In this document: piece after piece, positions 8,187-16,536 of the stretch
How the letters are laid out: every line of letters starts with the position of its first letter
How positions within the stretch are numbered: position 1 is the stretch's first letter
Origin: an uncultured Senegalimassilia sp.
GTDB taxonomy: Bacteria; Actinomycetota; Coriobacteriia; Coriobacteriales; Eggerthellaceae
Assembly (NCBI RefSeq): GCF_934636665.1
Contig: NZ_CAKUAT010000011.1
Coordinates: 1 to 64,000, forward strand
Length of the DNA stretch: 64,000 bases
Direction: 5' to 3'
The notes under the pieces: generated by a model
The model's input: the letters and a program-made list of their open reading frames with translations, nothing else
Database searches by the model: none
Told to the model about the DNA's origin: nothing
Made by a program: the position numbers and the translations under genes

Positions 8187-9758
8187 ATGCAGTCGATTCT
8201 TCCCAAGGGGGAAAGCAGGAAGCGCCGCAGCATCGCGGCGCGCGCGATCGCCTGCGTTCTCGTCGCCCTGCTCGCGCTTCCCTTCGCGGGGTGCAGTGCG
8301 AGCCCGAACACGACCGGTGGCACGGCGGGCTCTCAGGAATACACTGTGAGCGTCTCGCTTTCCGGTGGGTCAGGGCGCACAAGCATCGCCTCACCCACCA
8401 CAATTGTGAAGGATGGCGACACCTACACCGCAACCATCACCTGGTCGAGTTCGAACTACGACAAGATGACCGCCGACGGCGTGGACTACGCGCCCGTAAA
8501 CGACGGCGGCAACTCCACGTTCGAGATACCCGTCACGCTCGACGAGGACATCGCCGTGTCGGCCGAGACCGTCGCCATGTCGACGCCGCACACCATCGAC
8601 TACACGCTCTACTTCGACTCATCCACCATGAAGGAGAAATCGGGCGACGATGCAAGCGGCGGCTCCCCTGCGGGAACGGCTTCAAGCGCCGCGGCCGACT
8701 TCCACAACGCCGATTTGGGCTGCGGCTGGGAGCCGACGGGGGCGCTTCAGCTTGAATACGCCGAGCACTTCACTGTCGACGAGTTCGAAGGCGGCCTGCG
8801 GCTTATCTGCGTTTCGAACGGGGAGCGCTTCCTCGTGGTACCGCAAGATGCGAAGGTGCCTGATGGGTTGAGCTCCGACATCGCGGTCATAAGGCGCCCC
8901 GCCGACAAGGTGTACCTCGTGTCGTCGGCGACGATGTGCCTGGTCGACGCGCTCGATGCGAACGACAATATCTCCATGTCGGGCACGAAGGCCGACGATT
9001 GCTCGGTCGCGGGCTTCAAAAGCGCGCTCGAAAGCGGGGCGATCGCCTACGGCGGCAAGTACAGCGCGCCCGACTACGAGCGAATATCGGCCTCGGGCTG
9101 CACGCTCGCCATCGAGAACGCCATGATCAACCACACGCCCGATGTGAAGGAAAAGCTGCAGAAGCTCGGGCTCGTCGTGCTCACCGAACAGTCGTCGAGC
9201 GAGCCCGAAGCACTCGGGCGCGTCGAGTGGATTAAGCTTTTCGGCGTCCTGTTCGACAAGGAAGACGAGGCCGCGCACCTGTTCAACGAGCAGAAGGCCC
9301 GCGTCGAGCAAACGTCGGGGCTCGCGTCGTCAGGTAAAACCGTGGCGTATTTCTACATTAACTCGAACGGGGCCGCCGTCACGCGGCGGGCGGGCGACTA
9401 CGTGGCGCAGATGATCGAGCTTGCAGGCGGCAGCTACGCGCTCGATGACGCACAGACGGCGTCGACGTCAGGTTCGTCAGTAACGCTCGAAATGGAGCGC
9501 TTCTACGCGACGGCGAAGGATGCCGACATCATCGTCTACAACGGAACCATCGACGAATCGGTTGCCACCTTGAACGACTTCGTAGGCAAAAACGCGCTAT
9601 TGTCGCAGTTCAAAGCCGTGAAGAACGGCAACGTCTGGGTCACAAGCGCCGACATGTACCAGCAGATGACTTCTACCGCCGACATTATCGACGAGCTGCA
9701 CGGGGCGTTCACCGGCGATGACGCGAGCGACTTCCATTATCTGAGGAAGCTCGGCTAG
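8187..9758 (+). CDS. ABC importer binding lipoprotein: NEAT-like domain plus BtuF/FecB-type domain
   Basis: 523 residues starting 4 bases after the previous stop. A basic N-terminus and hydrophobic segment end in a lipobox (PFAGC, about residue 34). About 50-150 forms a beta-domain (VSLSGGSGRTSIASPTTIV, later YTATITWSSSNYDKM and TPHTIDYTLYFD) of the same general type as the preceding lipoprotein. About 180-523 is a PF01497-like periplasmic-binding domain (VIRRPADKVYLVSSATMCL, later VEWIKLFGVLFDKEDEA), as in BtuF and heme/siderophore receptors. It should deliver ligand to the permease encoded next. The ligand could be cobalamin, a precursor or heme; the riboswitch favours a corrinoid. Confidence 0.8.
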   Translation: MQSILPKGESRKRRSIAARAIACVLVALLALPFAGCSASPNTTGGTAGSQEYTVSVSLSGGSGRTSIASPTTIVKDGDTYTATITWSSSNYDKMTADGVDYAPVNDGGNSTFEIPVTLDEDIAVSAETVAMSTPHTIDYTLYFDSSTMKEKSGDDASGGSPAGTASSAAADFHNADLGCGWEPTGALQLEYAEHFTVDEFEGGLRLICVSNGERFLVVPQDAKVPDGLSSDIAVIRRPADKVYLVSSATMCLVDALDANDNISMSGTKADDCSVAGFKSALESGAIAYGGKYSAPDYERISASGCTLAIENAMINHTPDVKEKLQKLGLVVLTEQSSSEPEALGRVEWIKLFGVLFDKEDEAAHLFNEQKARVEQTSGLASSGKTVAYFYINSNGAAVTRRAGDYVAQMIELAGGSYALDDAQTASTSGSSVTLEMERFYATAKDADIIVYNGTIDESVATLNDFVGKNALLSQFKAVKNGNVWVTSADMYQQMTSTADIIDELHGAFTGDDASDFHYLRKLG

Positions 9759-9762
9759 CGCC

Positions 9763-10803
9763 ATGAGAAGCCGGCTTTCCATGGCATACGACGAATCGGG
9801 GCGCGCCGCGCGGTGTCGCGTCGTGACGGCGCTGCTCGCTGTTGCCCTCATCGTGCTCGTCGGGGCCAACCTGTGCATCGGGAGCGTGCTCGTGCCCGCA
9901 GACCACATCCCCGGCATCCTTTCGGGCGGCGCGGCCAATTCCATGGAAAGCCAGGTCATCTGGGAGATTCGCCTGCCGCGCGTGCTTTCAGCCGTGCTTC
10001 TCGGCGGGGCACTTTCGCTCTCCGGGTTCCTGCTGCAGACGTTTTTCAACAACCCCATCGCCGACCCGTTCATCTTGGGCGTCTCCTCGGGCGCAAAGTT
10101 CGTCGTCGCGCTTACGATGATCGTGCTTCTGGGCGCGAACCAGGCCATGTCCTCGCCGGCCATGGTGGCCGCAGCGTTTCTGGGCTCGCTTATCACCATC
10201 GGCTTCGTGCTCCTCATCGCACGGCGCATAAGTTCCATGGCCATGCTCATCGTGGCGGGCGTCATGGTGGGATACATCTGCTCGGCGGCGACGAACTTCC
10301 TCATCGCCTTCGCCGACGACCAGTCCATCGTGAACCTGCACAACTGGTCTTTGGGTAGCTTCTCGGGTTCGAGCTGGGACGACGTCGCGGTCATCGCGGT
10401 CGTGGTGATCACCGTGAGCGCATGCGTATTCGCGATATCGAAGCCCCTTTCCGCCTTCCAGCTGGGAGAAGCCTACGCGAAAAGCGTCGGCGTGAACGTC
10501 GCACGCTTCCGCGTGGTGCTCGTCCTTCTAGCGAGCATGCTCTCCGCCTGCGTGACCGCGTTCGCTGGCCCGGTGTCGTTCGTAGGCATCGCGGTTCCGC
10601 ATCTCGTGAAGTCGGCGCTGAAGTCGTCGAAGCCCATCCGCGTGATTCCTGCGTGCTTCTTGGGAGGCGCCATCTTCTGCGCGGGCTGCGATTTGATCGC
10701 GCGCACGCTGTTCTCTCCCGTCGAGCTTTCCATCAGCGCCGTCACCGCCATCTTCGGCGCGCCGGTGGTTATCGCGCTCATGTTGAAGAAGCGGGTGAGG
10801 TAG
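9763..10803 (+). CDS. BtuC/FecCD-family ABC permease
   Basis: 346 residues, strongly hydrophobic with about ten membrane segments. LPRVLSAVLLGGALSLSGFL and NNPIADPFILGVSSGAKF are the signature of the FecCD family, and FVGIAVPHLVK near the C-terminus is the coupling region with the ATPase. The ATG is four bases after the binding-protein stop, and the stop is directly followed by the ATPase ATG, so the three are co-translated. It forms the membrane channel for the corrinoid, heme or siderophore recognised by the upstream lipoprotein. Confidence 0.92.
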   Translation: MRSRLSMAYDESGRAARCRVVTALLAVALIVLVGANLCIGSVLVPADHIPGILSGGAANSMESQVIWEIRLPRVLSAVLLGGALSLSGFLLQTFFNNPIADPFILGVSSGAKFVVALTMIVLLGANQAMSSPAMVAAAFLGSLITIGFVLLIARRISSMAMLIVAGVMVGYICSAATNFLIAFADDQSIVNLHNWSLGSFSGSSWDDVAVIAVVVITVSACVFAISKPLSAFQLGEAYAKSVGVNVARFRVVLVLLASMLSACVTAFAGPVSFVGIAVPHLVKSALKSSKPIRVIPACFLGGAIFCAGCDLIARTLFSPVELSISAVTAIFGAPVVIALMLKKRVR

Positions 10804-12105
10804 ATGGGGGAATTCGTGCCGCGGCCCAAAACGCTCGGAGGGGACATTCCATGCTTAGACAGTACTGAGCTCGCACGAAAGCGCCAGAAGGCACTTTCGG
10901 CTCGTGCTGAGCTGCGCGTGGAACGCCCCCTCCGAGCGGAGTCGAACCTCGAAACCCCGGTCGAAACGCAGGCTGACGGAGCGCCGCTTTTCCGCATAAG
11001 CGACCTGTCGGCGGGCTACGACAAGAAGGTCGTAGTCGAAGGCGTCGATCTGGAGGTTCGCGCGGGCGACGTCGTGGCGCTCATCGGGCCGAACGGCTCG
11101 GGCAAGTCGACCATCTTGAAAACCATCACACGCCATCTGGCACCGCTTGCCGGCGCGGTCGAGCTCGACGGGCGGGAGATTTCGCGATGGAAGACGGCGG
11201 AGTTCGCAAGGAACCTTGCCGTTATGCTGACAGATCGCCCCCAGACCGAGCTTCTCACCTGCCGCGATGTCGTAGAGGCGGGAAGGCATCCCTACACCGG
11301 GCGAATGGGCACACTCTCGCCCGACGACCATAGTCGGGTCGACGAGGCCATGAAAACCGCGCATGTGGAAGAGCTCGCCGAGCGCGACTTCATGCAGATA
11401 AGCGACGGGCAACGCCAGCGCGTCATGCTCGCACGCGCCATCGCGCAGGATCCGCGTGTGCTCGTGCTCGACGAGCCCACGTCGTATCTCGATATCCGCT
11501 ACCAGATCGACCTGCTGCGAATACTTCGCCACCTTGCGAAATCGCGGAATGTGGCTGTCATCATGTCCATCCACGAACTCGAGCTCGCGCAGAAAAGCGC
11601 CGACAAGGTGATTTGCGTGAAGGACGGCCGGGTCTTCCGCGCCGGCGCACCCGGGGACATATTCACGCGCGAGACGATCGGCGAGCTCTACGGCCTTCAA
11701 CATGGCACCTTCAACGAGCGCTTCGGCAGCGTGGAAATTGGGCGCCCGCACGGCGATGCGCACACGTTCGTCATCGCCGGCGCAGGTACGGGGTCGGCTG
11801 TGTTTCGCCAGCTCATCCGGCAGGGCAAGGCGTTCTACGCGGGCGTTCTGCACGAAGGGGACATCGACTGCGAGCTCGCGCGCGACCTGGCGGCGGAATG
11901 CGTGGCCGAGCGCGCCTTCGAGCCGATCGGGGATAAAACCATAGCCCGCGCCAAAGAGCTCCTCGTCCACTGCGCGCGCCTTATCGTGTGCCCCGCCGCC
12001 TTCGGCACCATAAACGCCCGCAACGCCGAGCTCGTCGAGTTCGCACGCTCGCATGGTATCGAGGTCATGCGAGCGTGCGAAGGCGCATCGGAGGATTCCC
12101 AATAG
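10804..12105 (+). CDS. BtuD/FecE-type ABC ATPase with a C-terminal Rossmann-like extension
   Basis: 433 residues; the ATG follows the permease TAG with no gap. Walker A GPNGSGKST lies near residue 95, the signature is ISDGQRQR instead of LSGGQ (about 200), Walker B VLVLDEPTS (about 218) and the H-loop SIHE (about 256). An extra N-terminal 60 residues precede the ATPase and may be a mis-set start; the next internal methionine is too late. About 320-433 is an additional domain (IAGAGTGSAVFRQLIRQGKA, AGVLHEGDIDCELA, CPAAFGTINARNAE) that looks like a nucleotide- or ligand-binding Rossmann fold, seen fused to some cobalamin/iron ABC ATPases of anaerobes. It energises import by the neighbouring permease. 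Confidence 0.88.
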   Translation: MGEFVPRPKTLGGDIPCLDSTELARKRQKALSARAELRVERPLRAESNLETPVETQADGAPLFRISDLSAGYDKKVVVEGVDLEVRAGDVVALIGPNGSGKSTILKTITRHLAPLAGAVELDGREISRWKTAEFARNLAVMLTDRPQTELLTCRDVVEAGRHPYTGRMGTLSPDDHSRVDEAMKTAHVEELAERDFMQISDGQRQRVMLARAIAQDPRVLVLDEPTSYLDIRYQIDLLRILRHLAKSRNVAVIMSIHELELAQKSADKVICVKDGRVFRAGAPGDIFTRETIGELYGLQHGTFNERFGSVEIGRPHGDAHTFVIAGAGTGSAVFRQLIRQGKAFYAGVLHEGDIDCELARDLAAECVAERAFEPIGDKTIARAKELLVHCARLIVCPAAFGTINARNAELVEFARSHGIEVMRACEGASEDSQ

Positions 12106-12188
12106 CCATTAGAGCAGCAAGGCAAATGCGTAGAGCGAAAGCGGGAGATTCCCGAGCGCAATGAGACCTGTTTATGTCAAGCAGGCGA

Positions 12189-13000
12189 TGAACAAAGGGG
12201 ACTGCGGTGGAAATCCTGGACCGAAATGAGGACCAGGAGGACCATGAGAATGTATAGCGCAGAGCAGAGAAAGAAGGCCATCGAGACGTTCGCCAGGTTC
12301 GGCTGCAGCGCCGCCGAGGTGGCCGGCAGGTACGGCGTCTCCCGTGCCGTGCCTTACGTCTGGCGAAGGGAGATCCTGGGGCATAATGGAGGGGCGCCCG
12401 AAGAGAAAGGTGCTCCCGTGAGCAAGCGATACGATGAGCTGCCGGATGGCGTCGAGGAGCTGGAGAAGATGCAATCCGACCTGAAGGCGCAGGTCAGGAA
12501 GCTGCAGCTCGAGATAGACGTGCGCCAAGCGACGCTCGAGATCCTAAAAAAAGACCCGGGCACCGACCCGAAACGGCTGACGAACGCGGAGAAGGCGGCG
12601 GCGAACTCGTCGCTTCTGGGCGCATGCTCCCAGCTCAAGGCGGGCGAGCACCCCAAGGAGCACAGCGACCGAGGCTGCCATTATCGCTGGCCCGGGTGGA
12701 TAAAGATATGCGACGATCACGGCATCGTGAGGTCGATGTCGAGAAAGGGCTGCAGCCCGGACAACGCGCGCCGAAGGCTTCTTCGGAAGGCTGAAGATAG
12801 AGTTCTTCTACGGCAGGGACTGGAACGGGGTCACGCTTGACGAGTTCGCGGACATGCTCGACGCTTATCTCAGATGGTATAGGGACGTCAGGCTGAAAAG
12901 CGACCTGGACTACAGGAGCCCAATGCACTATCGGAGGGATTTGGGGCTAATCGCCTAACCCGAAACGGTCCAGGATTTCCACCGCAGTCCCCTTTCGTCA
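12189..13000 (+). mobile_element. Decayed IS3-family element with intact terminal inverted repeats
   Basis: 812 bp bounded by TGA...TCA ends. Inside them, 12194-12223 and 12966-12995 are perfect 30-bp inverted repeats (ends AAAGGGGACTGCGGTGG). The body holds only a fused, frameshifted remnant of the IS3 orfA/orfB transposase. No target-site duplication is visible (GCGA on the left, ATAT on the right). A full element of this family would be about 1.3 kb, so roughly a third to half is deleted. With both ends intact it could still be moved by a transposase made elsewhere. The right end cuts an hsdS fragment. Confidence 0.88.
12244..12958 (+). pseudogene. IS3-family transposase remnant (orfA joined to the end of orfB, then frameshift)
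   Basis: The ATG at 12244 follows CAGGAGGACC. The N-terminal part is IS3 OrfA: SAEQRKKAIETFARFGCSA, a helix-turn-helix (AAEVAGRYGVSRAVPYVWRR) and a leucine-zipper-like coil to about residue 115. The reading frame then jumps from OrfA (LTNAEKAA) straight into the end of OrfB (HSDRGCHYRWPGWI), so the first two thirds of the DDE catalytic domain are missing. After CSPDN the frame shifts; the correct continuation (EGFFGRLKIEFFYGRDW through YRRDLGLIA) is in another frame and stops at 12958. The enzyme cannot be active. Confidence 0.88.
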
Positions 13001-13239
13001 ATATCGCTTCTACAACGCTCGGCGTCGTTCCCGCAAGATTCTTGCCCAAGCTCGCGAATCTTTAGGACGGGCAGACCTTTGTCGCCAGCACTAGGTCGGA
13101 ATGTCTGCATTGCCAGGCCATTCTTGTAGTCGGCAACATCCAACAAAGATACGGTATCCCAAGTTTCATCGACCGTATTGAGGGACTGTTCAAAGTACAA
13201 GTCAAACAATTCTTCTAAATAGCCATTTAGCGGAGTGCT
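13001..13239 (-). pseudogene. Fragment of a type I restriction specificity subunit (HsdS)
   Basis: Reading leftward, LEELFDLYFEQSLN followed by WDTVSLLDVADYKNGLAMQ, TFRPSAGDKGLPVLKIRELG and CGNDAERCRSDI resembles the start of an HsdS target-recognition domain after its conserved helix. The frame opens at a stop just upstream (13240-13242) and at the other end runs into the IS3-like element at 13000, so roughly 75 codons of an approximately 400-codon gene survive. No hsdM or hsdR is in the window. The fragment marks an eroded restriction locus or recombined hsdS cassette. Confidence 0.7.
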
Positions 13240-13531
13240 TTATGTTCACCATGGCGAGTCTCAGCATATGCCGATAAGGAAAAATACTTAAACGAATCCC
13301 CCTCTGCCCCGTAAATTTGTCCGCGCTCCCAATAGCACCCACCACCTATTAACGCCGCCGCCCATAATGACCCCACTCGTGGCTTGATGCCGAGAACGAC
13401 GCTAACGCCCATCACAGCGCCACTGCTAGAATTGAAATAGTTTTTGAGGGCGCGTTTCAGTGCGAACTCGTTAATACAGGCGGCGAAAAACACCTGTTCA
13501 ACAAACAATTCCCCAAAGGAGGAATCTGGTA

Positions 13532-13858
13532 ATGATATCCATTGAGGAGTTCGAAGAGATTTACAACTTGATTCCTGGCGAGCCCAAGTTCGAGCTTTGG
13601 TTCGACAAAAACGGCCCCAGCTACATGATCATCAAATATGCCGATTGCGCTACTTTTCAGCGTTGCGGTAACGGGCCTCGCGGCAGTGGTGAGTTCGAAT
13701 ACCCAAGCCTGGACGCACTTCTTAGCGCCGACCTCCTCGACGGATTGAATCTTCGCAGGGACTGGAGTCGTATTCAAGGCATCATCGCATCGGAAAGCTG
13801 GCATCTAAACAACCCGAACGACCTTCAGCACCTGAAGCAACATTATCATCGCAACTAA
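13532..13858 (+). CDS. Small acidic hypothetical protein
   Basis: 108 residues, with a good ribosome-binding site (AAGGAGG about 9 bases before the ATG). The start MISIEEFEEIYNLIPGEPKF, then FELWFDKNGPSYMIIKYADC and YPSLDALLSADLLDGLNLR, suggests a small soluble alpha/beta protein. I do not recognise a family. Its size, acidic nature and position in a patch with IS and restriction remnants would fit an orphan immunity protein, but that is only a guess. Base composition appears less GC-rich than the core genes. The 290 bp before it hold no convincing gene. Confidence 0.6.
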   Translation: MISIEEFEEIYNLIPGEPKFELWFDKNGPSYMIIKYADCATFQRCGNGPRGSGEFEYPSLDALLSADLLDGLNLRRDWSRIQGIIASESWHLNNPNDLQHLKQHYHRN

Positions 13859-14105
13859 AGTTCGCGCGCTATCTCCGCCCACCGCGCGGACGAAGGCTGA
13901 CACCCACGCGCAAGTGCGCCAAGAAACCGACCGACCACCTAAGACTGGGGTCCACCGCCAGTGAGACAATACCCGCAACCAACCATCCAGCAGGAAACGC
14001 GGCATGACAGGCAACCACGAACAGCATGTCCAGGCAACTTGCAACCCGAAAGCTCGCAACAGCCGCAACCAACCCCACCCCGTCAACCAACTCCCAGGAG
14101 GATCA

Positions 14106-14615
14106 ATGACCGCCGAATTGCTGCAGACCGGAGCAACAGAATTCCGCACCCCATTGGGAGCGTTTCGTATCACAGGGCCGCACGGGCCCGCGCCTTTCAC
14201 AGTCTTGCAGCACCCCGTGCCGGATTCTCACAAGGGCGCGCTCAAGCAGTACTATTCCCTCAGCATCAGCCTTGACGAGCTCGTCGCGGACGAAGCGTAT
14301 GTGATCGAGTTCGACGGCCCGGACCTTGCATACGCGGACTCCGACGAGTTCGGCCAGTTGAACGAAACGATCGCGAACGGCATCACGGTCGGTATCTCCG
14401 GATTCAACCCGAACGAGCAGAAAATCACGTGGCCCGAAGGCCCCTCGCCGGACCTTAAGGGCTACTACATCATCTGGGACGACCCGCGCGAAGGATGGTT
14501 CACCATCGTGAAGTGCCAAGACCCGGGCACCTATAATCACGCAAGCATCGACATCGGCTGGCTGCCCACCGACCAGACCCACGGCGACGAACTCGCGCTC
14601 GCGCTGTTCTACTAG
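14106..14615 (+). CDS. Hypothetical acidic cytoplasmic protein
   Basis: 169 residues from the ATG preceded by CCAGGAGGATCA, which decides this start over an in-frame ATG at 14004. It begins MTAELLQTGATEFRTPLGAF and contains YYSLSISLDELVADEAYVIE and DLKGYYIIWDDPREGWFTIV. There is no signal peptide or membrane segment. The regular acidic, aromatic-rich strands would fit an immunity-type or SMI1/KNR4-like fold, but I see no decisive motif. It follows another small unknown in the same orientation after a 250-bp gap without a gene. Confidence 0.6.
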   Translation: MTAELLQTGATEFRTPLGAFRITGPHGPAPFTVLQHPVPDSHKGALKQYYSLSISLDELVADEAYVIEFDGPDLAYADSDEFGQLNETIANGITVGISGFNPNEQKITWPEGPSPDLKGYYIIWDDPREGWFTIVKCQDPGTYNHASIDIGWLPTDQTHGDELALALFY

Positions 14616-14916
14616 CCTGCCGCTTCCCCAGCAAAACGAGCTAGCTAATCGAAAAGCAAAAAGCTGTGAAATCGTCAGCTGAAACGCCGTGACGCGCATC
14701 GGCGGCTTCCTATTAATTAGCTACCAAAGCAAATAGCCGAACCCACCCTCTTCTCGCGCACTTGCATTTCCATCCTAGCGCGGACCATTCGAAGCACCTT
14801 CCGCTGGGGGGGTGTCCCCCTTGCAGATTTGTTGCACAACAAATCTTGCTTGTGACGTAGTAGGTTTCTCGTATCGACCGAAGTTGTTGAGATTCGGATA
14901 TACGGGAGGAACCGAT
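14616..14916. other. 301-bp intergenic region with a perfect palindrome
   Basis: No coding region. A perfect inverted repeat AGATTTGTTG-CA-CAACAAATCT spans 14825-14846, about 70 bases before the next gene and probably next to its promoter; it has the shape of a repressor site. A G6/C5 stretch with a three-base gap sits at about 14804-14820. The region is visibly richer in A/T than the flanks. Confidence 0.5.
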
Positions 14917-15555
14917 ATGGGAATGATGTATACACGCAGACGCTTCTTAACGATTTCCGCCACGATGGCTGCCGCCGCCTCAGCAACGGCGATGTTCGGT
15001 TGCAGCAGCAAGGATTCGGACGCTGCGGCGAACGACAGCGCCAAAGACGCGAAGAAGCAGGAGGATTCACAGCAAGAAGAGCCGAAGGCAAAGGAGCCCG
15101 GCACCTCTGCCGACAACCTCATCGAAATCAAATTAGGAGATACCATCCATCTCGACGATGCAGCGCTCACCATCGAGTCGAACGACGGCTTCGCTGAAGA
15201 ACTGCGAGGAACAGACCCGACATTCTCGTTGAAAATCGAATCGGGCAAAGTCGCGCTGCTCGTTCGGTGCTCTTTATATTACGAAGGGAAATCGGAGGCA
15301 AGGCCCGAAAACTGCTTGGTCGCGCAGGTTCTGCTCGATGGAGACTACAAATACAAGGCCTCGGTCAATGACACCGAATCCATCGTGAAAAGCATCTCGC
15401 CGCTCGAGACGCGCGGCATCACGTTGTGCGCGCAAATCCCCGAAGATGTTGCGAGCCAGCTGACCAATCCCGTACTCATCTTACGCGCCGCCAAGAGGTT
15501 CGACCCCGCGGATAAATCCAAAGATACCGTCTACTACCGCTGCCCGCTTTCTTAA
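14917..15555 (+). CDS. Putative Tat-dependent lipoprotein with DUF4352-like beta-domain
   Basis: 212 residues from the ATG preceded by ACGGGAGGAACC. The N-terminus TRRRFLTISATMAAAAS carries a twin-arginine motif and ends in FGCSS, a plausible lipidation cysteine. A 40-residue Asp/Lys/Glu/Gln-rich spacer follows, then a C-terminal domain (IEIKLGDTIHLDDAALTIES, VALLVRCSLYYEGKSEA, ending YYRCPLS) with the layout of the extracellular Ig-like DUF4352 family. Function unknown. The next lipoprotein starts 15 bases downstream, so both are probably one operon of surface proteins. Confidence 0.7.
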   Translation: MGMMYTRRRFLTISATMAAAASATAMFGCSSKDSDAAANDSAKDAKKQEDSQQEEPKAKEPGTSADNLIEIKLGDTIHLDDAALTIESNDGFAEELRGTDPTFSLKIESGKVALLVRCSLYYEGKSEARPENCLVAQVLLDGDYKYKASVNDTESIVKSISPLETRGITLCAQIPEDVASQLTNPVLILRAAKRFDPADKSKDTVYYRCPLS

Positions 15556-15570
15556 GGGAAAGGCCGAGAG

Positions 15571-16449
15571 ATGAAGCACGCGAGCCGATTGGCGGCCGCA
15601 GCCCTCGCCGTCGCGCTTTGCGCCGGCGTTGCAGGGTGCGCCTTGGCAGACCCGGACGTCAAAGCCGCCCAGGACTCCATCACTTCGATTGGCGAAGTCT
15701 CGCTTGAATCCCACGACACCATCGCCGCTGCCCGCGCCTCGTACGACACGCTAACCGACGAGCAAAAGGCAAAAGTGTCGAACGCACGCAAGCTTGACGA
15801 CGCCGAGCAGGCGTGGCAAGAAAAGTACGGATCCCGAATCGACGAGGCCGAGGAGGCCATCAGCACCATAGGCGCCGTCACACTGGACAGCGAAGCCGCC
15901 ATCGACCAGGCCGCCGCAGTTTATCACGCGCTTTCGACAGACGAGAAGACCTTCGTGTCGAACCGCAACGATCTTGCGACCGCCCAAAACACGCTCGCCA
16001 AGCTAAAAAAGGAGGAAGCCGATAAGCCGAAGCCATTCGCCGTCGGTGACGCCACAGACAACGCGAAGTGGCACGTAGCACTCACTACAGCCTATACCGC
16101 GGAAGAGGTAGCAGATCCAACCACCCTCGATCTATTCCGCGCAGAGGACGGCTGCTTTCTTGTCATGGAGTTCGACGTGCGAGGCGCGGAAGGCTGCCGC
16201 GAGACGATCGACGAGAAGGTCATCACCGATATCGCAGCAACCTACAACGGACAGACATACAAGAAGTTCGACTACCAGGCTGGCGGCTTCGCCATCTTCA
16301 CCTCCGCCCGCAATACGATATTCGACTGGGACGGGACGTCATCAGTGCACTTGTACGAGTTCACTCAACTTCCCGCGGATGCGCTCGGACAGCATGCGGA
16401 CGTAGCGCTCAAAATCCTGGGAGAAAACAAGGAGATTGGCTTAAACTAG
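15571..16449 (+). CDS. Lipoprotein with two helical repeats and a C-terminal beta-domain
   Basis: 292 residues. A type II signal peptide ends in GVAGC. Two tandem repeats of about 58 residues follow (IGEVSLESHDTIAAARASY with LTDEQKAKVSNARKLDDAE, then IGAVTLDSEAAIDQAAAVY with LSTDEKTFVSNRNDLATAQ), typical helical surface repeats. The last 130 residues (WHVALTTAYTAEEVADPTTL onward) form a second domain, probably beta-rich like that of the preceding gene. It starts 15 bases after that gene and is co-oriented. No enzymatic motif; likely a surface-exposed binding or spacer protein. Confidence 0.72.
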   Translation: MKHASRLAAAALAVALCAGVAGCALADPDVKAAQDSITSIGEVSLESHDTIAAARASYDTLTDEQKAKVSNARKLDDAEQAWQEKYGSRIDEAEEAISTIGAVTLDSEAAIDQAAAVYHALSTDEKTFVSNRNDLATAQNTLAKLKKEEADKPKPFAVGDATDNAKWHVALTTAYTAEEVADPTTLDLFRAEDGCFLVMEFDVRGAEGCRETIDEKVITDIAATYNGQTYKKFDYQAGGFAIFTSARNTIFDWDGTSSVHLYEFTQLPADALGQHADVALKILGENKEIGLN

Positions 16450-16536
16450 CCCACCAGCAAATCCCCCGGCAGCGCCACACAGCACTGCCGAGGGAAACCT
16501 CGCAGCAAGCAACCTCTACCCCGACCCGGGGCGCCC

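Noticed and set aside
13227..13508. Minus-strand frame of 93 codons beside the hsdS fragment
   Set aside because: No ribosome site, no recognisable motif, and it overlaps the start of the hsdS fragment in another frame.
16450..16536. Terminator between the lipoprotein pair and the dihydroorotase
   Set aside because: A CGGCAG/CTGCCG stem exists, but no T-run follows in either direction, so it is not listed as a terminator.
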